A stretch of 64,000 nt of DNA from Atherinomorus stipes (GCA_023101725.1 JALJCO010001050.1:434001-498000); one strand, 5' to 3'. Shown: positions 45,146 to 58,860, counted from the stretch's first letter. A program made the numbers and translations. The notes: generated by a model not told the origin, from the sequence alone.

Positions 45146-47515
45146 TGTGTGTTAACTTCAGAAAAAACTAACATCATGAAACAACTTGATGAAACTGAAA
45201 AAGGTGCAAGTTGAAAGGAAAAAAACAGGGGTGAAAAGGGGGTGCTGATGTCTGGATTGAAGCAAAGGGAAAAGTTTGTAGTTTCTAATGTTTTTAAGGT
45301 CTGAATGCCGCCCCTTAGCTGCTGAAGCGAGAGATAGAAAAGGTCACATGCCTGATATCTTCTATGACCGTTACCCAACCCCGCTTCATTTAAAGATCAG
45401 CACCTGAAGCCAAAACACCTTCACTGACAGGTTGCGCCTCAGCAAGGCTTTTAGAACAACCAAAAGTTGGGAGGAAGTTCATAGACCCCAGAGTTTGGAG
45501 TCTTTTTTGAAGATGCTGAAGTGAGAAACAGGAAGGTCACACAGCGTAATACTGTCTATGAGAAGGAGAAAGAGAGCCTCAGAGACTGGGGTACTTTTTC
45601 TGTCTCTCTTGCTTATAAGGAGGAAGAAAAAACACACTGGGTGGTAGAAAGAAAGAAAAAAATATGTTTTTAAGAGAGTGAGTTAGAGTTTGAAAAAAGT
45701 TGTGATTTGTGCTTGTGTTTGTCTTTTGCAGCAGAGCAGTGTGTGCTGCTTTTGCCAGGTATCCCTAGTCGAAGACAGCGATTGCGTGAGCTTTGCATGT
45801 GACAAAAAAATCAATAAAACCATAGACTTTGAAAAAAGGGTCTAGAAAAGACAACCTTTTCCATTTATTTTCCCTTTTTCACGGGGTTTAACAAAGAAGG
45901 GTGGGCCGTGTGAAGTCAGAGTCCAAACCCAGAGTGACCCCGCCCGTCTTCCCAGATCCACTAAAGAAGTAAGTGACTGAGCAGGTTTTAACTGGTCAAA
46001 AAGGTTAAAGGTTTTAACTTTTTAGTCAGCTTTCCTCTGACAAACAGACAAAGTCCCTGCAGCAGTGGTGTGTTGCCTATAAAATCACAAAAGGAAATAG
46101 TCCAACACATTTTAGATGTTTGGGTCTGTCTTGCTCAGCATGTATAAAAATCTAAAGAGGACAATGTGCTTTTTATTCAAACTGGGTAAATATGGGAAGG
46201 CTCCATCCTGCACCTTTTCTCCAAATGCCTGAACGAAAAAAGGGGTTTTTGATGAGTAAAAGGTAAAATCTACAACAAGTAATAGAAACATGTGGGAACA
46301 TAGTCTGAAAATGCTAAAATAGCAACGTTACTAAAACTTTAAGTCATGACTTAACAGCTACAACTTCAGTTAATACGTGTAATGGTTTGAAACCCAGTTT
46401 CAGTGTAAGTGCATATTGTTCCTCACTGATCATTAATGCAGTTTTGCACCATAATACACGGATAAATGCTGATACTATGGCCATTAGCTGCACTTATGTT
46501 TGATCCTATTTAGTAGATTTGAGCATGTCTCATTTTCAGAACTTCACACGCTTTGTCAGGACCCCTTGGTGTCATGCTGTAATGCACTGTAGTGCTCGTT
46601 ATCCTGTTTGGAGGTGTAGGATTAACCCTAACTCTACTTTGATCATTGACACTGTTACGTCTCACTCAACTCCTTTTATCTGCAGAGATTCAAACAAATA
46701 GCTGCAACTACAGAGAGTTGAGCACTAAACAGCCAATGATAGGGGTTTTCACCCCCTTTAAAGAGAGACACACTCATGGAAACACATCTGCTTGTGTGTT
46801 TCAATTCAATTTTGTGCCATCTTAATTGATTAGAATAGAAATAAAAGCTTTTTTCTCAAAAAGTGCAAGCAAATAAATGGAGATATTTAATTGCTAAGTC
46901 TTTATGGGGAACTTTAAATTTCCAACATGAATCAGTTTTAGACAATTTATTTCACTCATATAAATGAACTGAAGCAAATACCTCAGTCATAACTTGGCAA
47001 GAACATAAAGACTGAAAAGTATGTAGAGGAGGACAAGAAGAGCAGAGTACCATGAAAAAAAGTATGTCCATAGAAGGCTCTGGGACAATAAAACATCAGA
47101 GAATTAACCCCAAAAACATTTTTATAGCTGAAACTAGGGAAATTCGGTAAGAATCTTTGTTTATTGTGTTTCTATTTATTGTTTTTATCTTTATTTTTGG
47201 AATGAAGCTGCAGGTCTTTAGCTGCAGTTCACAGAACATCCTCTAGAGGGCCACACTCGCCCAGAGATTCAACAGCGTGTCAAGTATCTCTCCACGCAGC
47301 GATCTTCTTCTCTCTGTTTTATCTCTTAAGGTTTTAAGGAGCTGTAATGTAATGATGCATGACATCTAATGCAATTATGACTGAAATACTAAGGAGTTCT
47401 TTCTTTAATTTCAGTACATTTTGAGCAAATTTGTACCATTTTATCAGCTTTCCTTGTGATTTGTTTTGATATAATCTTTAATCTGTTTAAAGAAATATAT
47501 ATTAGTGTGATTGGT
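45146..47515. other. Intergenic, no gene recognised
   Basis: No supported coding sequence. A short loose similarity exists between 45290-45350 and 45485-45545 (CTGAAG-GAGA-AGAAAAGGTCACA phrases). Confidence 0.5.
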
Positions 47516-47516
47516 G

Positions 47517-47575
47517 TATATATATATATATATATATATATACATACATATATATATATATATATGATATATATG
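47517..47575. repeat. AT dinucleotide microsatellite
   Basis: TA repeat with two interruptions (TACATACATA and TATGATAT). Confidence 0.85.
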
Positions 47576-50500
47576 AGAAAATGAGAAAATATGAAATTGA
47601 AATAGATATATTCGATGAATTCGATGAATTAATAGCTATTAATAAGTGAAAATAGATGATAACACACATAAATCCATAGATATGAGTGAATAAAAAAAAT
47701 GCATGAAAATTTAGATAAGTAAGATAAAAACAATGTTTTGTTTGCAAATATGCAGCACCAGGCATCAAGGGGTTAATGGGACTAAAAATGATTGAATCCA
47801 TATAGTTAAAGTCTTAATTCATGCATTTATATATAAAAATGACTGTATATTCATTGTCTTTCCCAAAATTTAAATTATATGAGGTCATCAACACAGACAA
47901 GGACAAAAAAATCCACTTTTTATTGCCTGTGGTTACCAGATCAATTTACTCCATTACAAGCAGAAGAGAGCAAAAGTGCACCCACCACCCTACATCACGA
48001 TCGGGTGACATGGATGAGGCACTGCCCTATTTCCCAGGGCGGTGTGTGACACACAAACCGTGGGTCGCTGTTTAACTGGGAATATCTTGCTCCCATCTGG
48101 ATGCCAGTCAGAGAACTTGTGTGGTCAATTAATGGATGCGGAGCGCAGCCGCACTGCTTACATGAGTCCGTTTCATATCTCCCACCCATCCACAGGGCCG
48201 GAAATGTGGATGAGGTAGTATGGGATTAACTGATTTTGTTTCCTGTAGGTTTAAAAATAGACGTTACTAAAGCATAAAAGATGTAGCTCACATTTAGAGG
48301 GCTGAATTTGTAGCCCTTTGTGATAAATCTCATCACTTGTTCATATTTTACTGACCAGTGTGGCAACGTTTGTGCAACAGCGCAATAAATTAGTGTATGA
48401 ATCTGAGACAAATACACATGAAATATTGCAGATGCAGTGAAATAAGCAGTTTATTTCATATTTGGAAGCTGAAAAAAAACAGGACAAAGCAGATTTGGAT
48501 TTAATTTCAGTTTTATTTGACAAGGTGCAGCACATTAGAAAAACACACGCACAAGTAGGTTATGATTTAAAACCACAGAAAGAGACAATCAGTCATTAAA
48601 ATAATGAAATAACTAAGCATGCGTTTCTAATTGTGCAAAACTGGAAATAATGCCGCTTATACTGGTGTGCACGGTTAGTACAGCGCATATAAAGACTCCC
48701 TGAGAGATGACGTCTTAAAATCTTCGTCAGAGAGGGAAGAAAAAAAAAGAGCCTCGGGTTTTGATGTACATGAACTACCCTGTGAAGGCTCATGGGTTTG
48801 GATAAATAATCACATTTATGTAACACACAGTACATCAAAGGCTTGAAGCTACACGCCCGTTTACCCTCGGCTCATTCATTCACTGTCTGCATCCTGGTTA
48901 TGTCGTTTCACTGGATGCTTCTTTCAATCTCTGTCCATGTGTCTCTGTGGTTGTGGAGTATAATTCACTATAATACGGTTTACAGTAGCTTTTTAAGATA
49001 AAATAAATTAAGTGCATGCAAAACAAATTTATAAACGTGTGCAAATGCATGAAAAAAATCCTATTAATGGATAGCTGAAGTTGCCACAACCCCTTGGTTC
49101 ACAGTGGAAAGTCTATCTACGCTGCCTTCTCCATTTTCCTGAGAAGAAAATTTGATATTAAGGTTGATTTCAGGAAGTTTAGCTTTACACTTTTCGATCT
49201 GGAGGTGATTAAAGCAGCTGCCTGCTCCTTACGGTTTCTTACCATAACATGATCCTCTCCAAATGGATTTTTCTCAGATTACCTCCTCCGAATGAGACAA
49301 ACGCTCAACCACATCCTCTATCAAACCTCTCAAATGTTTCCTATTTAAAAATTCTCTTCCTGTATCCCACAACTGATCAAGCTTCTGTAGCCAGGGGAGA
49401 CTGAACATGCTCTGCTCCATCAGCCAGGAGGAGGGGTGGTGTCTGCTTCAGGTGCCAGGGTCCACTGCAGATACTTTTTGGGGTAAGGGCTTCCTGGCTA
49501 CTGCCTTAGGAACAGCAAGCCCAGACCGCAAAAAGACCCACAAAGGACAAAATTTGGATCTTGTGTCACTGTGTCCTGCAGGGATGTCCTCAGTACCTGG
49601 AGAAAAAAAGAGGAGGCTTTATCACATCTGCAGTAACTTTATAAAAACGGAGACAATTATAAGGTATCTTCCTTCAACATCTTACTTCTTAGCAAGAGTT
49701 TTTCGTTCATTCATTCAGAAATATCTGTGCAGAAGTCCCTCAGACACCATTCATAAAATCAGCAAATTCTGGATTCATGTCCTGAACCTGAACAACTTCC
49801 TGCTTATTTCATGATTCCCGGTCAAACAATTGTTTTGCATGTCATTTGCAAACCCTTCCTGCATGCTTGTTGATGCTGAGCGGTCGATTTTTAGGACCCC
49901 TGTATGCAAACCGAACCCAGTTGACGGTGAGGAGCAACACAAAATGTGACAAATGTTGCCAAAAGTGCTGCATCAGTAAAACACACATGATGATGAAACT
50001 GAATGAATCCACTTCTGTTATTAATTCAGACCATAATGCAACACTTCAACTTAATCGCCAGTGTTAATTAGACTTAATCAGATAATATATAGTTGATTTT
50101 GACCAGTGCTTCTTTCTCTTTGCCGTGTGCAAACATTCGTCTCATTTCCAGCATGTGTGATGTGATCTGTGGTTTGTCTCCTGCTGTTTGAATGACTGAT
50201 TACAATTAAAAAGATATTTTCTCTGTCCCACATCTGAGATGCTGTGGGTTAAATAAATGAAAATAGGGTTTTTAGGGAATCTTGGATCTGGAAACAGTGA
50301 AACAGCTGTGATCATGAAGGAAACAGGAGCCATCCAGAGGCTGCGGAGACATGGCTATAAAATGACTCTGAATCTGTTTGGGTGCTGATGTGAAGGTACG
50401 AGAGCTGCCATCTCAGCGACTGACATCACGTCTGCAGCACAGTCTGTAACAGACTGTTGATATGATCTTCCAAGATGAGTTTGAGAGTGATTTGGGGAGG

Positions 50501-53038
50501 ACAAGAGTGATGGAGAGGAGCAGGCCTGAAAGCAGATGTTTAACTGTAGCCTCTTATAAGCATTTTATTATTTAATGTTATGCATTTTCAGCAATAAATG
50601 TTGAATTTATTTCGGTAAGTATGGGACGGTGTACCTCTCATGTGCAGAAGCTACAATAACTGAGGGTTAAACTTACTCAAAAATGTACCTTTAACTGCTC
50701 ACAGATCTGAAAACATCAGATTTCTCTGGAAACATGTGACCCTCATTCTGAAGGTTCACATGTAATGTACATTTTTAAGCCTTCATTTTTTCTTGGCAAT
50801 TGTCTACATTCCTGTGCATTATAATTTGTGTGCCTATGTAACCAGAAACATAACGCAGCTTTAAGCTAAAACAGACAAGAGCCTTTCTCTCCTGTTCCAT
50901 CGCAAAAAAGAGCAAGAAAGAGAAGCTGCCATCTTCCTTCAGAAGGAGATCCTATCTAGAGGATCCTTTTCTGAAGATTTTAAGCATAAAAGCTTCTAAT
51001 GTTACGACAGAAATTATCAAAAAGGGTGGATTGTATCTAAATTTCCCCTTTCACTTATGTAAAGTGAGAGTAACACGGAGCCCTGGTGGATAAGGAAACA
51101 GCTTTGTGGTGAGAATCCCATGTGTAACCCTTGATCTCCACCTTTTCTGGCCAATATCATCAGTAAACTCCACAACGTGATATAAATCTCATCACTGAAG
51201 ATCTGCTGCTCTGCTAGAACTGCTGGAGATGATCTCAACCAGAACATCCCCGTAAGCTCGTACAGCCTCACACGCTGGATGTGGCATATTCCTGATGTTA
51301 AAGACCGGCGTGCAAATGAAAGCTTCTACCTGGCAAACCTTGCGTGTGCTTTTTCACCCTTTTCAAGTGGAGATAAAATACTGCATTAAAGCGCCAAATC
51401 CTATTAATACCATTACCTCCTTTTGTAATCCACTGATTGTTATCACAAGTGATACTGATGAGCTTTGTCTGCAGGCAAGCACACATGTGTGAAGTGCCAC
51501 AACAGCTGGGTGAGATGGTTTTAGAGTCCCAGCTGTTGCTCCATCTATGATCTGAGATAACTAAATGTTCAAGACAATTAAAAAACATGTCTGAACTTTA
51601 AGTTTTTAAAGTAAAACCATAAAAAACATGAACAATTAAACCCTGAACATGCTAAAGTAAAATCTTTGACTACACCTATTTGATTCACATGTCTCTTTAG
51701 CTGGGATTGACTGTAGCTGGTGTAGTGGAAGTGTATTTGAGTCATTCTGATTTCTGATTTCTTTACACGGAATCCCTCAGAGGATAATCAGGAAATATAA
51801 AACATTAAGCTGCTTTAATCAGTCGTGTTTATAAGGAGCCAAAAACCGTATGTGTAAGTACACCATACAGTGTGGAAAGCATTACATGCACAGCTCTGTA
51901 TCATTATCTTAAATTTAAATTGTGCACATCGTAGCTCTAAAAGGCTCCCTGTGCCACACCCTGAGCAAAAATAATTGGCAGCAACCTGCTGAATCTCTGA
52001 ATTGCTGTTGCTGAAGGCCACAAGTAATATGGTGTAATCTCTGCTGGGGGGACTCACACAAACTTTCCATAGTGTCTCATTAACCAAAGTTTGCTTTGAA
52101 AATCTCAATTTAAACATTTATTAACAACTTGATTTAAAAAGGGGTCCTCTGGGACATTTGCTGACTGCACTCGGATGGATCTGTTTAAAAACCTGTGCTT
52201 AGATAGTTGAGTGTTTGCACTGCAGCTCATTTAGTGGTAATTTTCATGTTTTCTGTGTGTTTTAGATAATTGCTATCATAATTTTTTTACTGATTTTCGT
52301 GTTTTTCAGCCTGACATTTAAAACGGATTAACGCAACAGGAATATTAATGTAGTTCGGTGTATCAACACATCTAATTTGTGTCATGCTTTGCACATTAAT
52401 AGTGATAATTGCCTTTATATTTGATCTATAATTAAAAATGGATATTTTAAAGATTGCATTTAGAGTCTAAATCCTTCTGAATTTCAGTTTTTAGTCTAAT
52501 TTTGAAATTAAAAAAGAAAAAAGCAGCAACATTCGAATCAAAGCAAAATCTAGGTGTGTAAATGCACCCAGTGTGCAAACCTACATCATAAAATTTCATG
52601 CTTCAGTAAAGCGCATGTTCCTAAAGAGGGGTTTAATAAGGGGTCCTTGTGGTGTGCACTAAGGAGGCGTGCATTGCACGACCACATCTGGACCATAAGG
52701 CCTTTTTGCCTGTACATATTTATGTTACGTCAAGCCCAGGGCGGATAGGAACCAGCAGACTGGACCATCTGCACACGTAGGCATCTGCCACACTTACCTC
52801 ACCACATGCGTCATATGTGAGGAGGGGGAAAAAAAGTGACACAATTCCTGCTCTTCTCTAATGTGTCCTACATAGTCTCATATTCAGCCGTCCTTGTAAT
52901 GGAAGACGGTGTGTTTCTACTGCTCATTCACTGGGTGAATAAATTGTGAATCTTCTATACTTGGAACGGGCTTCAGTTATCTCAGCTTAGTTTTACAGAC
53001 CCGAAACCAAGTGAAGCTCCCGGTCTTGGAGCCGGTGC
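47576..53038. other. 5.5 kb without a recognised gene or repeat
   Basis: The longest non-repetitive stretch of the window. Base composition is even, and transposon marks are few. The longest open frame, 49407-49814 (135 codons), shows no family features. The block could be an intron, a 3' untranslated region or regulatory DNA of a gene outside the window, but nothing inside it shows which. Confidence 0.45.
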
Positions 53039-53138
53039 AGAGGTGCGATCAGACTGCATGGCACCTTATAAGGAGAGCGCTCTCCATGGTCCTGAAAACC
53101 CCCCACTGATCTGTCCATGGTTCTGAAAGCAGCTCTAC

Positions 53139-53345
53139 GTGGTGAACGCCCTGCACTGGAGTCCAATTTGCAGAAACAGGGAGGAAAGTGGAGTTAAATT
53201 GAGTAGAACAGACAGAGCAGAAGAAAAAAAAAGAAAAGAAAGGATGAGGAAGAAAACAGCTGACATCCATTTTAAGCAGGAATTGTTGGAGCATCGGGAT
53301 GCAAACAGGCTGATCGGCGAATGAATTGGCACTTGTTGCCATAAC
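53139..53345 (-). repeat. Dispersed repeat pair, copy A
   Basis: The reverse complement matches 58880-59050: TGCCAATTCATTC, CATCCCGATGCTCCAACAA, TTCCTG-TTAAAATGGATGTC and TTTTCTTCCTCATCCTTTCTTT. The two copies are 5.6 kb apart in opposite orientation. The element family is not known to me. Confidence 0.65.
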
Positions 53346-54700
53346 GCAATGAAACCTGCTTAGTGGGCAATATGAGTTTATGTGTGCGTGCCTGCGCGTG
53401 CACTCGATCTAATCTCCGCTATTTCGTGCTAAAAAGAAATAACGCTACTTCTTGTAGTTTCCACGCACACGAATAATACCCCCCCCCCCCCCCTCCTCCT
53501 TATCATCCACTACACACACACACGCTCACACACACACCGCCTGGCAATGAAAAGTAGCCTCCTGGCAAACGATGATCACCAGGCTCCATTTCTTTTTGAT
53601 AGCTTGTTCTTAATGAAATTCACAGGAATCATTTACATTTTACAACCGAAATAAAGCAACACATTAGATGACGGTGCAATCAGCTTTGCAAGTGTTGCAC
53701 CGATCCTTTCAACGCTTCGTCCAGTGCTTTAAAAATGACAGCCACTGCTCAGAATCGCAGTTCAGATAGTTAAAAGCATTTCCTCCAGGTTGTACGCTGT
53801 CTCTCAGCTACGATGTATCGATGGATGCTGAATTGGTGTTGCATCGGAGCAGCGGGGCTGTAGACGGAGCACGTCCACGGCTGCGGTTAATCATAAATAA
53901 TTGCGTTCAAGTCGCTGGAAGTCAACATGAAGGCAATTTTTAGTCTAATACGGTTTTTGTTTTGAGTTTTTTCTCTTTTTTTTTCTTGTCCGTATCACCA
54001 CACATCAACACGTCTCTCCGGAGAAAGCACTGGCCACTCAAGCTCCACCGTGAAAAACTCGGGGATAGCTACGTTTCTTAATGGCTCTGAATACTGTCTA
54101 GCACCACAATTGGACTAAAAACAGGAAGAAAAGGAAGAAAAGGAAAACAAAACGGCAGCTTGTTGTTCAACTCAGTCCAACAATAAGCACACAGGATATA
54201 ATAAAAATAGAATGGGCTCACCCAGTCATCACCGATCCGAGGCAGCGTGCATCATTTTTCTCTTCCCCCCTTTTTCCCTCCAATAATCCCTGGGAATTTG
54301 AACGGCACCCATTGATATGCAGCAGTAGGGTCCCCCCCCCCCACACACACAACACCACCTCCCCCCCCAACACCACCACCCCTCCACCTCCACCCTCTCA
54401 CCCTCCCTCCATCATTCCTCTTGCCAGACGTCAGTCGCATTGCCTCCCATTCATTTCGCTCTGTATTTATTTTTATTTCTGTGCATTTTCTTAATCTTAA
54501 TCCATTTTGTCCTCCTCCCTCCTCCCCGGAAAATGCTGCAAAACCTCTAATGGAAGCCACTCAATTCCTCCAGTCTGCTTCTTGCTGGTGACCTGCATTG
54601 ACGTCATTGCGTCATTAGGTTTCCCCTGGAAACACGGGAGGGCTAAAAATAGAAACACATTAATTCAAACCCCAGGCTGGGGGAAGGGGTTGGGGTAAGG
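53346..54700. promoter_or_regulatory. Possible regulatory or conserved non-coding block
   Basis: Non-repetitive apart from short C runs (53480-53493, 54331-54342) and CA repeats. It contains a full CRE-type palindrome, TGACGTCA (within GCATTGACGTCATTGCGTCA near 54598), a nearby CCAGACGTCAG (54425), and homeodomain-type TAATTGC (near 53899). These are consistent with a promoter or enhancer, but such sites occur by chance and no exon was identified. Confidence 0.25.
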
Positions 54701-55883
54701 GGTAGTTGGGGGCTGTTTTTGGCGACTATTTCTTTCATTCAATCCATATTCTGACCCTCACATCCCCACTGGACACACACACACTTAGACTCACACACAG
54801 CGCTTACTCATTGGTTTCCCTACAGTGCTTACTGATCTCTATTTCAGCACACAGATATGCATATAGCATCCCTAAAATATCCCCACCGGCTCTTTTAATA
54901 ATACTACACCACTTATACCTTTAAAGAAAAAAAAATGGTGATAATTCAGGAGCATTTATATGTATTTATTTAAGCTATTTTACTCTATTTAGGGGGAAAA
55001 AAGAGTTTTCTAATGTGCAGCACTCCAGAGAAACAATTGTGAGTTGTTTTAAGCCTTAGAAATACAAAAGAGATTAATATTAACTGTAGTGTTTAATATT
55101 GATGTTATGTAATACATTTACAACGATTTCTGCAAAATACAACACATATCTTAGAGTATTCTTTAAAGATTTTTTTTTGTCATGCTTGTAATTAATTTTG
55201 ATTTGAAATTGGAGCACTTTGTGATATTTTGGTAGTATACTTCAACAACATGGCTTCTAAACTAAAAGATTTTGGTTGAACAATAAAGAAAAAAACCCAA
55301 CAACAACTAAATAAGCTCCTATTCCTGTCAGCACATTTTAATTTTAGGAATAACTGAACTGAATAGTAACAGTTATAAAACACAAAGACAGATTTCAGTT
55401 TTGGGAAATGTAGCGAGTTGCTGAACATCTTTATTAACACTTTGCTTTAGCAACTGCAGCACATAACAGCTTGCAATGAGTAACGCTGGTGACTTAAAGG
55501 CATCCAGAAATCTTGGGCTCCACTTTGTCCTGTTTGTATTCCAGCTTTACGTGAACAATTCTGTATTTTTTTATGTGTTGACCTGAATTCAGCAAGCTTC
55601 TTTTAAAAATACAAAAAAACATAGTTCTCAAAAACAATTCATCTGAGCTGCATTACAAAGTAGACACAATTATGAATGCAAGTGAGTTCAAATGCAGAGG
55701 ATATTTGTGTTTCAAGTCCAGTGATGTTTTTACAAACCCAACTCTGTAAATGTTGATGAGCTGTGTGATGATTTGCAAATCTCAAAACCTAATATTTTAA
55801 AACATTATTAAACAGAAAATAAATGTTCAAATGAAAGTTTAATCAGTTGTGTATGTATAAATGTATGTGTTTTGGATGTAATG
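54701..55883. other. Intergenic, no gene recognised
   Basis: A/T-rich, with short CA repeats at about 54773-54800. No gene was recognised. Confidence 0.5.
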
Positions 55884-56215
55884 GGGGCTACATGGTGGTT
55901 AGCACTGCAGCTTCACAGTAAGAAGGTTGCTAGTTTGAGTCCTGGCTGGGGAGAGGGGTCCAAACAATTCCAACAGTGGGCTTCCTGTGTGGAGTTTGCA
56001 TGTTCTCCCCTTCCTCCCACCATCCAAAGACATCCATGTTAGGTCAAAATTGGACCTATACTGAATGTGAGTGTGAATGGTTGTCTGTCTCTCTGTGTTG
56101 GCCGCTGGCGACAGACTGACGACCTGTCCAGGGTGCACCTGCCTCTCACCTGATAATAGCTGGGATAAGCTCCAGCAACCCCTGCAACCCTGAACTGGAT
56201 AAGCTGTAGTGAATG
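55884..56215 (+). mobile_element. Teleost tRNA-like SINE-type repeat
   Basis: The 5' part (TACATGGTGGTTAGCACTGC ... GCTAGTTTGAGTCCTGGCTG) has the layout of A and B boxes of a tRNA promoter, with GTTTGAGTCC near the B-box consensus. The body (GTGGAGTTTGCATGTTCTCC) and the 3' part (GACCTGTCCAGGGTGCACC, AGCTGGGATAAGCTCCAGC) match a repeat abundant in teleosts. A partial copy is at 16028-16198. Confidence 0.7.
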
Positions 56216-56364
56216 TATTTAACGGCCTCAGAATGCCCCAAGAAAGTTTAGGTGAGGCTGTAAAAATGATTGCTAATTACACAGGGGCATAAACATGTAT
56301 CTAATCAGGTTAAGTGGCAACAAATTAGTCACAAAATTTGAACAGTGTATGACGAGCAACTTAA

Positions 56365-57013
56365 GGGATAACTCTCTTTTTTTTCCAACCTGGACCTTAT
56401 TTCTAGGAGTTTATACGTACATTTACTCACTAGTAAAATTTCTGCATCACTTTGACTCCTTTGGAAGATATTACGTTGAGTCGCCCTTCGGTGAACATCC
56501 AGTATAATGGAAGAGATGGGGCAGCCTCTCTATATGACATTATCTGCAGCAAAACTCCTTGATTTTCCCTATACTTTAAAGAGAATGAATGAACGAATAC
56601 TATCGTCCGGTGAGTCCAGATTTAGCTTTCCATTAGTTATCAGGGTGTACTACACACTTTTCGGGGCCGTGTGTTCACAATGCGCGCCTCTGTTGTACAG
56701 CTGAGAAGAGCAGCTCGCTACCGAGACAACAAAACACGATTTGTGAACTCTGAACTCACAGGACAATAGTACTCATTCGTTTGTTCATTCTTCTTAAAGT
56801 ATTGGTAAAATGAAGGAGTTTTGCTGCAGATAATGTCTTATAGAGAGGCTGACCCGTGTCCGTCATTATATGGATGTACACCGGAGGGCAACTCAACGTA
56901 ATATCTTCCGAAGGAGTCAAAGTGATGCAGAAATTTCACCGATGAGTAAATGCACACACAGTATATACCCCTAGAAATAAGGTACAGGTTAAAAAAAAAA
57001 AAAAAGTTATCCT
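56365..57013. mobile_element. TTAA-flanked MITE with long TIRs (649 bp)
   Basis: About 300 bp at each end are inverted copies, for example GCATCACTTTGACTCCTTTG-GAAGATATTACGTTGAGT at 56443-56481 and its reverse complement near 56893-56932. TTAA lies outside both ends (56361-56364 and 57014-57017). No transposase was found. Confidence 0.75.
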
Positions 57014-57297
57014 TTAAAAGAGCGGAGTCTCTCAGAGGTAAAGAAAAAAACAAAACAAAAACACTAATCAGTAATCTATAAAAAACAAAAAAAAAAAACA
57101 AGAAGATTATGGATCTGGAAGCATCTCTGCATAGAAATGTGGCTTAAAGTCCATATTGAATGTCCAGGATCTTCAGGTTCTGAAGATTAAAAACTGGCAA
57201 GATTTTTTCATGATATCGGGACCCAGAAACTCTTCAAGAATTCCATCTGTCAAAGGGGGTCAATAAATCCACAAATGCAGATACAAGGAACCGCGAG

Positions 57298-57480
57298 AAA
57301 AAAAAAAAAAAAGGGGGGGGGGGGGACGGGGGGGGGGCAAAAGGGGAAAGGGAAGAAAAAGGAGGAGGGAAAAGGAAGGGAGGGAAGAGAGGGGAGGGAA
57401 AGAGAGAGGGGGGGGGGGAGAGGAAATATTTTTTTTTTTTTTTTTTTTTTTCTCTTCCTACCCCCCCCCCCCTCAGAGAG
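57298..57480. repeat. Homopolymer-rich purine block
   Basis: Successive runs of A (about 15), G, mixed G/A, a 26-base T run (57429-57451 region) and C. The strand-asymmetric purine tract followed by a T run could form triplex or hairpin DNA. Runs of this kind are also poorly resolved by sequencing. Confidence 0.75.
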
Positions 57481-57539
57481 AGGCGTCCCCAGAGTTAATC
57501 TCTGTCTACACAGAGGAAGTCATGTGTTAACATGATGAA

Positions 57540-58860
57540 ATAACATGAAAAATACTTTAATAATCCCAGAGGGAATTTTTTTTTAACCTTTTTTTTTTTG
57601 TTTTAAGAAATGATTAAATATGTAGAAGATAGCACCTTGCTCTGCAGGGTGATGGCTGCTGGCTGCTCTGCTGCCTTTCTGTCTTGCGTTGAACTTGAAG
57701 AAGCCTCTGACTGAACATGTTTTGTTGTTTCCTGACTGTTTCGTGTAGAGGATGTGCAGAATCATCCATGATGTACAGCAGCTTGGGCAGCATCCTTCTC
57801 TGGACAATCATCTCCAGCAGACCCAGCCTTCTGGATCCGTTAGCTCAGCTTCTTCAAGTCTCTGGTTCTGATGCTGCTGCCACAGCAGATGCTGCAAAGC
57901 TGATTGCAACAGACTTGTAGAAGATCTGTAAATGCTGAATGATCACAGCTTCATTAAGAAGTAAAGTCTGCTCTGGCCTTTCATAGATGTATTCATTGTT
58001 GCATTTAATAGCTTGTTGTCCAGCTGAACTTCAAGGTACTTGTATTTCTCTTCCACTTCTTCTCCCAGGATGTAAACAATGCTTTGTTTACTCCTCCTCC
58101 TCCTGAAGTCTGCAATCATCTCTGTAGTTTTGCTGGTATTTAAGATGAGATGATTGTTCCTGCACCTTCACAAACTGACTGACCAGTACCCTGTACTCGG
58201 CGTCTGGTCCATCACTGATACACCCCACAACTGCAGAGTCATCAGAGTATTTCTGCAGATGACAGGACTCAGAAATGTACTGGAAGTTTGAGGTGTCCAG
58301 TGTGAAGAGGAATGGTGAGAGTACAGTTCCTTGTGGTGCTCCAGTGCTGCTGACCACCATCTCAGACACACAACCTTTCAGTCTCACAAACTGTGGTCTG
58401 TTTGTTAGGTAGTCATAAATCCAGGTGGTTGTGGGGGATCCACCTGGAAGTTATGGAGCTCCTGACATAGCAAAGCAGGCTGAATCCTATAATAAACTCT
58501 TGGGAAAAATAAAAAGAACATGACCCTCAAAGTGCTGCCTCATTGGTCCAGATGAGAGTGGGCTCTCTGAAGTAGGTAGATGATGGCGTCCTAAACCCCA
58601 ACAACACTATTATGCAAACTGTAACGGGTCCTGAAAGGTATTGACTTGCTTGTTGAGGTGAGCCAGTCAGAGTCTCTCCAGGACTTTCATGATGTGAGAT
58701 GTCAGGGCAACTGGTCTGTAGTCATTTGGTTTCTTCACCTGACTGCAGAGGACAGACAGACTGGAGGTCTCAGGATGTCCTGTGGAGGGAGATGAGGCTG
58801 TGTTCAGGTCCATGTCTGAGCTGCAGGGTGACAGAGTGGAGAAGTGACAGGAAAGCTGTG
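57540..58860 (-). pseudogene. LINE relic: reverse transcriptase C-terminal half
   Basis: On the minus strand, 58310-58360 reads STGAPQGTVLSPFLF (reverse transcriptase motif, normally G-x-PQGxVLSPxLF), then at 58235-58280 a degenerate KYSDDSAVVG in place of the catalytic DD box. Further 3', SAHPLHETV (near 57745) and FSQRLLQV (near 57690) match the C-terminus of fish Rex/CR1-L2-like LINEs. The 3' end ATTCCCTCTGGGATTATTAAAG at 57565-57585 (reverse) is the usual tail. Frame breaks occur throughout. Confidence 0.7.

Noticed and set aside
49407..49814. 135-codon open frame
   Set aside because: No recognisable domain, splice context or repeat match; of a length expected by chance in 64 kb.
54252..54560. 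102-codon Gly/Arg-rich minus-strand frame
   Set aside because: Composition comes from C-rich simple sequence on the + strand; no family features.
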